Source: Mytilus edulis (lineage: Eukaryota; Mollusca; Bivalvia; Mytilida; Mytilidae). From it: a DNA stretch of 64,000 nucleotides. The stretch lies in contig NC_092346.1 of NCBI RefSeq assembly GCF_963676685.1, positions 78,941,821 through 79,005,820 of the forward strand, written 5' to 3'. Below, piece after piece: positions 57,105 to 64,000 of the stretch. Numbering within the stretch: the first letter of the stretch is position 1; each line of letters opens with the position of its first letter. A program made the translations under genes and the position numbers. The notes beneath the pieces were generated by a model, which was not told the DNA's origin, did no database searches, and was given only the letters and a program-made list of their open reading frames with translations.

Positions 57105-58810
57105 ACACTGTGTCTAAACCACACCGGCAAAATTTGTTCGGACTCGATGGTATCTAACATCCGGCACAATGACGGAACATTAATAGACAGAAGAAAGCTA
57201 GGTTTCTCCTTATTTTCTTATTTTTTTTATGATATCGAAGAATATATATACATATACAACTATTTTCTATTGTGAGATGCAATATTTTCTACAACCGTTC
57301 TATATTAACGGAGAAATAAGTCAAAATGCATGTCAAAATGACGAATTGAGTGAACCTTGCCTCGAAATTGTTTAATTTCTCGTTAAATTGTTCACATTGT
57401 ACGGAAAGAAAGGTACGGGAAGATAGATATTGACACGGAGATTGCAAATTTAGTTATTATGAGCATCTCCATAATTGTATCTCTGTGTATGGAACGAAAG
57501 TAATGGGTCATGTCAAAATGGAACTGGCCGGTTTCGTCAATGTATACAACCCGGTTTCGTCATAGATTTCAAAATGCATAACCCGGTTTGGTCAAATAAA
57601 AAAAATCATAACCGCATTACATTATAATTGATTATTTAACTTCAGCGTTCAAAAGGAATTTTGTGGGTCGTTGGAAAACAAGTTCGTTCACCGGACAACG
57701 GCTTATTATTTATATGAGTCTCAGATTCAAATAAATAATAAGCAAAAACTTGAATTCCTACTGTTATAGAACACAAATATTTTAATTTACTTTGCATTCC
57801 GAAATTTTTTAACAGCATATTGAGATTAAAGTTCTCTAAATATGCGTTTTCTATATGAGTTATGGGAAAATATGTTGAACATGTTTAAACTTGAAATTTT
57901 ACGGTCTTAAAAATCGAAACACACAATTGATATGTGATTTTCTCGCACAAAAGGATGGACACCTTTATAAGTAATCTAATCATTCTATGTATGTAATCTT
58001 TTCTAAAATCGTTAAAAATAAATCTTCTTAAGGATAAACGTTGATAATAAGACAACTGTATATGCATGCATAATCGACATAGAAAATGAATGTAGGATTA
58101 CAACTACCATGCATTAAAATAATTTTTTTTATCCCTTATTGTAACTATACTGCTATGTCCAAATTAGTATAATAGTCTCAGGTCATCGACAAAATTCAAT
58201 AATAATTATTTTGTTAACATTACTAAAAAAAAACGAGTCTGTACTGTCGCCATTGTGTTATGATGATCGTACACTGACGTTGGTCAATATATTTTGACAA
58301 TATATACGGACAGACGGATTCAGTTTATTTCAAAGTGGACGTAATTCGAACAACTTTTACATACCGCCGAGCGTAGCGAGTCGAACAATATTTTGATTAT
58401 TTTTTGCTTAACAAAATCGTTAAATACAGGAATCAATATAGTTTTGGCAACCAAAAGTGGGGTCGGGGCGTGCAACCTATACGTCATCTAGATTCGCCAC
58501 TTATCTTATAAAGTGTATACCGAATTAAAATATTGTAAGAAATGAGAAAACAGGGACACCCGGGAAATCGGATTATGTGAGTTGGATTATGTTTATTATA
58601 ATGAATGCCGAATATCAAGTTCTTTTTATCGATTTCTATACATTTTTTTCAAATATTTAGCAAAAATGATAAGGCAGACAAATATACAAATAAATCGACT
58701 TGGCCGATATCCTAATAAAACTTATTGACCTTTAATTACGAGTTTTTTTTCTTCATTTCTTTGCGTTTTTACACGCCCGTCCCAATTTTGACAGGACGTA
58801 TTATTGTATA

Positions 58811-58915
58811 CACCCGTCTGTCCGTCCGTCCTTCCATCCGTCCGTTCCTCCATCTATCAGTCATTCGGTCCGTCCGTCTGTCCGTCTATCTATCCGTCTG
58901 TCCAGCATATCCATG
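58811..58915 (+). repeat. (CGTC)n-type microsatellite
   Basis: Degenerate CCGTCTGT/CCGTCCGT repeats following GACAGGACGTATTATTGTAT. Confidence 0.85.
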
Positions 58916-58989
58916 TTTCACCGTAACTTCAGGACAGCTTATCTTAATAAAAAAAAACAGATTATTTAAAAATGTCTATCAACATGAAA

Positions 58990-59150
58990 AGTTCATACAA
59001 ATTCCAAGCGACAACAACCCGACCATAGAGCAGAAAACAGCCGAAGGCCACAATGGGTCTTCAATGAAGCGAGAAACTCCCGCATCCGGTGGCGTCCTTT
59101 AGCTGGCCCCTTAATAAATATTTATACTAGTTCAGTGATAGTGGACTTCA
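58990..59150 (+). repeat. SINE-like interspersed repeat (family C), copy 2
   Basis: Same order of blocks as 12478-12640. Lies inside the large inverted-repeat structure 57105-61368. Confidence 0.65.
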
Positions 59151-59279
59151 TAGTAAACTGCGAATACATGTATATTTATTATATTTAAGGGATAATTTTA
59201 ACTATGATACAAGTTTTGGCACACATCGCGCATTTACTATACAGGCTCTGTCATCGGACGAGTTAAGGTTTTTTCATCA

Positions 59280-59530
59280 TTTTTGATTATTTGTACTTTT
59301 GTTGTACTGTTTGTGTCAGCGACAACCCTTTGACTCAGTCCATTCCCGAATCACACGCTTGTAATTCCATGGTTGTCTTTGGTTGCTTTATACCATATGC
59401 GTTTTGAACATAAAATAGGCAGGTAGTTTTCTTGTTTGAATTGTTTTACATTTATAATTTAGGGCCCTGTTATAGTTTGCTTTCATGCAGTTTGTGTGTT
59501 TTTCTCATTGTTTAAGGCATACGCTGACCT
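59280..59530 (+). repeat. Interspersed repeat (family M), diverged
   Basis: CTTTGACTCAGTCCATTCCC, TTGTTTGAATTGTTTTACAT and AGGGCCCTGTTATAGTTTGC keep the order of the other copies. Confidence 0.4.
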
Positions 59531-59546
59531 AAACTTGATTAATTCA

Positions 59547-59999
59547 ACATAGAATGAAATTCAAAACAGTGTAGCTGTGGCCATTGATTGACACATTAAA
59601 TTCATCCATTGACTGGGACAATTTACATGAACGTTTGTCTGTAACGACCACTGTTCACGACGTAACCACGATAGACATTTAAACTGTGGGATCACCAAAG
59701 GTTTCTTAACGCCTTTAATTATAAAATAATTCGAAAAGTTAATCCGGAATAACCTTTATGTTTTGATTTATATAATATATATAAATTAAAACATCGTGTT
59801 ATTTCTGATTAATTTTTCGAATTACTTTATTTATGTGTTGAGAACCTTTGGTGACCCCATAGTTTAAGTGTCTTTAAAAAGTACATAGTGAGCAGGGGTC
59901 GTTACATACAAACGTTCACCTAAATTTTCCCAGTCAATCAATAAATTTAATGTGTCAATCAATGGCCACAGCTACACTGTTTTGAATTTCATTCTATGT
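59547..59999. mobile_element. 453-base full palindrome
   Basis: The element is inverted about a centre near 59773 (TATATAATATATATAAA). The outer 60 bases (ACATAGAATGAAATTCAAAA, AGTGTAGCTGTGGCCATTGA) are almost perfect, the inner arms less so. It is nested in 57105-61368. Confidence 0.85.
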
Positions 60000-62099
60000 G
60001 TTGTGTCTAAAAGAAAGTTGTCTCATTGTCAATGTTTATGGGTTAAGTGGTTACCGTCACTTCTTCTTAATAAGACCTAGATATAAATGACGGTCATGTT
60101 TTGCAAACCAACTTTTATTCACATTGAAAATACAAAACTGTCAGATATTGTTTTCGAAAGTTATCTTGAAGTTTCAATTGAATTTGAACTGTACAAACAA
60201 TGAATTTCATTTTGAACTGTAAAAATAATGTGAAAAACATGCCTATGAAAATAAATGTGCCTACCAGAAACGGGGAGAAAGTTACAAATCTCACTGCTAC
60301 ATTGTATGTTATGGATGCTTAAGTGTAAAAACTCTCTTTAGTGCGCAATTAACACAGTATATATAGTAGCAGAAAATCTGGAAGGACTGCATGCATGATT
60401 AATTTGTGCAGAACAGTATAGACTATAGTCGGTTTGGGACTGTTCGTCAATGATTGAATGCATAAATGTATTAATAATTGATAGTAAATATTGTAAACTA
60501 AGTGTATATAATATAGTATAGTAAATTAGAATTATGGCACAATCAAACTGACACATCCTTTTATTTTTCATCTTTACATACTAATATTTTAAACAAAGAA
60601 AATATAATAATATTACAAAATAATTAGATACCAGTGTTTGCTATTCAGTATTTATATTCCATTTAAAATTAGTTTGAAGTTAAGTGAAATAAGGGATACG
60701 CCTTTCATTAGGAAAATGTGTATAATCATAATTAACTATGTCCAAAAGTGCCCGTTTAAAATAGATTTTAACACGCCAAGTTTACTTTACAATAAATATA
60801 TATTTAAATTCTCGAAAGACAATGTTTAGATCCGTGCCAAAGTTTCTATTCATAAATTGTTTGTTAAAAAAAACCAAAAAAAAAACCGGGTGATATATAT
60901 AGACGAAACCGGGTGATTGTGTAGTAACAACATTGACGAAACCGGTTTATTTTAATTTGACATGACCCTTTTCTTTCGTTCCATACACAGAAATACAATT
61001 ATTGAGATGCTCATAATAACTAAATTTGCAATCTCCGTGTCAATATCTATCTTCCCGTACCTTTCTTTCCGTACAATGTGAACAATTTAACGAGAAATTA
61101 AACAATTTCGAGGCAAGGTTCACTCAATTCGTCATTTTGACATGCATTTTGACTTATTTCTCCGTTAATATAGAACGGTTGTAGAAAATATTGCATCTCA
61201 GAATAGAAAATAGTAATATATGTATATATATTCTTCGATATCATAAAAAAAAACAAGAAAATAAGGAGAAACCTAGCTTTCTTCTGTCTAGTAATGTTCC
61301 GTCATTGTGCCGGATGTTAGATACCATCGATCCGAACAAATTTTGCCGGTGTGGTTTAGACACAGTGTTATATTCAGAAGAGGTTATAATCTAAAATTTT
61401 AGATTTTTTTCCAAATTAACTTAAAAAGTAAACATATTTTAGGTTATGTGTTATTGTTCCCTGGTATCTTCCGCCTTTTGTGTTAACACTTCAACACACT
61501 AAAAACATTTTAATAATAAAAGATAAATACCACTGCAACATAGTACAGACAGACAGATGTTTAATAAAATATTAATGTTAACATGCATCTATTATTACAT
61601 GCATAGAATAGTAGCAAAACATGAAAAGATGCAAAAACAAATAATGGCTAAAAATGTTGCAATTCTTTGAGGACAATTGACAAGTTATTACTATGCAATT
61701 TAAATTTTAGATCCATAAATTATTCATATGTTTTATCAAACATGCTGATACAATATCATTAGATCTGAGATAATCATTTCATCTTCGGTCTCAGTGGGAA
61801 CAATATATTTATGTGCTGTCATGATATAAATCGTTATGTAATTCACAGTCACCTTTGAAGATTTTAGACTTTTTTCAATTTAAATTATCCTAATAGACAA
61901 CATATGATTTGCTTTAAAAACCGGTCTATGTTATAGATTATTTAGGGACTTTTCCTGGGCTTCGTTCAACCTGCTCTTATTTCCAGGCTTTATATAACGT
62001 TCTAAGTTAGTTCACGGATCGCGATTTCGCAAGTGAGTGTTCGTGTCATTAACAGCATAATATTCAGATAGTTTCTGAATATTACACTTTGCAAACTTG

Positions 62100-62215
62100 G
62101 TTTAATCCGCGATTTTCCTCATAAGGAGATGCCTCCACCAAGTCCGGAATATGACAATTGTTTTCCATGTTTTGGGACTTTCCGTTTTGAATTTCCATTT
62201 GAGTTGGGTTTTTTT
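62100..62215 (+). repeat. Interspersed repeat (family V), copy 3, diverged
   Basis: TCCGGAATATGACAATTGTT followed by GGGACTTTCCGTTTTGAATT. Confidence 0.45.
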
Positions 62216-62879
62216 TTTCTTAGTCAAACAAGAATTTTTAAGCTTTTAATTATAGTAGATTTGTGAATTAAATCCAATCTGGTTGCCCTGTTTACCAATG
62301 CGGCATGCAGAAGCTAATAGTCCCTAGATTCATACACAGAGTGACTATAGAAATACAAGCCATAATTTTACAAAACCCCTTTGGTTCCTTTTAAATAATA
62401 CTACACAAAAATCCTTGTAATGCCTTTCTCAATATTTGAGTATATGTAACTTTGATAATTTGTTCTTTCCGTCGACTTTTATTAGTTCAGAAGTTTTCAA
62501 TTTAATCAATTTGAATATCAATTTTTAGGTCAAAAATAAAAACTCACAAATTTGATAATTGTGATTACAGAGGACCAAATGAAAAAGAAAATTGTTTATT
62601 TGCATGACTTTTCTTAACCTTAGATAGAGATTCATTCTTGTTGAAATTGGCCTCCAAACGTTTACATTTTTATTTTTGGGGGTTAAAAACGTAGAATAAG
62701 AAAAAAAATCTTAAAAAAATAGGAAGCTCTTAAAGTTACCGGCAATGTTTGTACGTATATATATTAAATTTATCAAAATCTTGGAACGATCGGTCAACTT
62801 CCATAGAATATTTTCTCGTTGATCTATTTTTAATGAAAAATACAAGTAAGGGCTGCGTTTCAATTGAAAATCAAATCTT

Positions 62880-63165
62880 TTAAAATTTTAAAATTTGACT
62901 AATCTGAAATACTAGTCTTTTACACCGATTTTATTTACTTTTTAATTTTTTTAATTATTCGTTTTGAAATAGAACTTTGAGTATTTTTTTCTGTGCTGCA
63001 AAATGCCGCCATGTACAAGGTATTTTAAATCTGACTTATCGGAAACATTAGTCTTTTACACCGATTTCTTTTTCCTTTTGTTATCAGTTATTTATTTATT
63101 AATGGAGTCATTTCCATTCTATGCTGCAAAATGCAGCAATGAAGAAGATAGTGACCTTTTTATAA
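62880..63165 (+). repeat. Tandem duplication of about 140 bases
   Basis: ACTAGTCTTTTACACCGATT ... TGCTGCAAAATGC is followed by a second copy starting TTAGTCTTTTACACCGATTT and ending ATGCTGCAAAATGCAGC. Confidence 0.65.
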
Positions 63166-64000
63166 GGTATTATGTTGTTGGTTTTACATCAATAACATTT
63201 TAAGCATATGTCAAATGACGACCACACCGTTTATCTTAGCTTTTTAACCCTACGAATAAATTGATTTAGCTAATAACGAATATTATTTTTTCCTCTCTCT
63301 GAAAACTGAAATAGTCTCTTTTTTTTAATCAATTATGACTTATATGTTTTATTTTAAAACTGTAATATTTCTCATCAATATTTAATTTTTAATTTATAGT
63401 GCATGTTATGCTTATTCCATTTAAACACCAGAACGTGTTCTGTTGGTGGATTTAAGATAACAAAATTCATTCCATCGGTATGGGTTCAGATTTCAGAGCC
63501 TTGCTAAAGTACACAATTGCACTTTCAATGACAATTTAAAGTGTTACAAAGAAAAATAAGAAACACCAGTATACAAAAGGATCAAATTTTTCCTGAAGTA
63601 AATTTCATCTAAAAACATTATGAATTTCCGGAAATACGCATGTTAATTTAATAAAAATGACACGACTCTTTTATAATAATATCGAAATAAAAGAGCTCAA
63701 GTCATTATCAATCGATATTCAATTCTCACTCGTTATGATACATATAGATATAACACTAATACTCACAAAACAAAACACTAAATACTATGAAAACTTTAAG
63801 TTCCATGACCGCTGCTATTTACTCTCTTCTTTTCATCAGCTAAAAAGAAAACACAAATATTATTTTAAACATTAACAATCCCAGGTATTTAAGCTACAAA
63901 ACCTTTAGTGTCGCCCTGTCAATCTCATTATACAGATTTTCAATAATTGAAAACATTTAAATCTGTGACAAAAATATCCATTCTAAATTGACGTAAAAAA
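63166..64000. other. Intergenic, nothing recognised
   Basis: AT-rich sequence to the right edge without a supportable feature. Confidence 0.5.

Larger units (their letters stand above)
57105..61368. mobile_element. 4.3 kb structure with ~490 bp inverted arms
   Basis: Arm 57105-57595 matches the complement of 60880-61368 with scattered changes, starting ACACTGTGTCTAAACCACAC. Near the inner edges CCCGGTTTCGTC motifs repeat two to three times. The 3.3 kb centre has no recognised protein but contains a CGTC microsatellite, a family C repeat, a diverged family M repeat (59280-59530) and a full palindrome (59547-59999). Confidence 0.8.

Noticed and set aside
58725-59102. 125-codon plus-strand frame rich in Ser/Arg/Val
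   Set aside because: It runs through the CGTC microsatellite and a family C repeat.

Overview
The window looks like nuclear DNA of a bivalve mollusc, most likely a mussel (Mytilus or a close relative). Coding exons are short and sit in long AT-rich introns with GT-AG (once GC-AG) splice sites, and most of the sequence is interspersed repeats of types I recall from mussel genomes. No search was run, so the genus is inference from memory of those repeats. There is no prokaryotic gene organisation, operon or CRISPR array.

Layout. 1-11,751 (minus): the 5' part of a monoamine-oxidase-type flavoprotein gene; three exons with the FAD-binding N-terminus are present and the rest lies beyond the left edge. 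13,296-17,124 (minus): a broken transposase-like gene with frameshifts and an in-frame stop. 21,520-34,117 (minus): a complete eight-exon aldose 1-epimerase (galactose mutarotase) gene, 346 residues, all catalytic positions kept, with one GC-AG intron. 34,118-43,226: intergenic, dominated by fragments of a Penelope-like reverse-transcriptase element and its 3' tail. 43,227-48,613 (plus): a complete five-exon PQ-loop membrane protein resembling MPDU1 (dolichol-phosphate-mannose utilisation), 241 residues. 51,109-51,351 (plus): a possible two-exon 45-residue small protein. 53,612-54,807 (minus): last exon of an unrecognised single-pass membrane protein with a furin-like site and a disordered tail. 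57,105-64,000: a 4.3 kb structure with ~490 bp inverted arms, then repeat-rich intergenic sequence.

The genes do not form a pathway. The mutarotase acts on free aldoses, the MPDU1-like protein is expected in the ER membrane, and the amine oxidase on the outer mitochondrial membrane; their proximity is probably incidental.

The richest material is the repeat layer: two foldback elements packed with ACGGA/TCCGT sub-repeats, one bounded by TTAA; several TIR elements without coding capacity, some nested; near-perfect palindromes; a 45-bp satellite that keeps several frames open; a 42-bp satellite with a 252-bp higher-order spacing; and many copies of the Penelope-like 3' tail.
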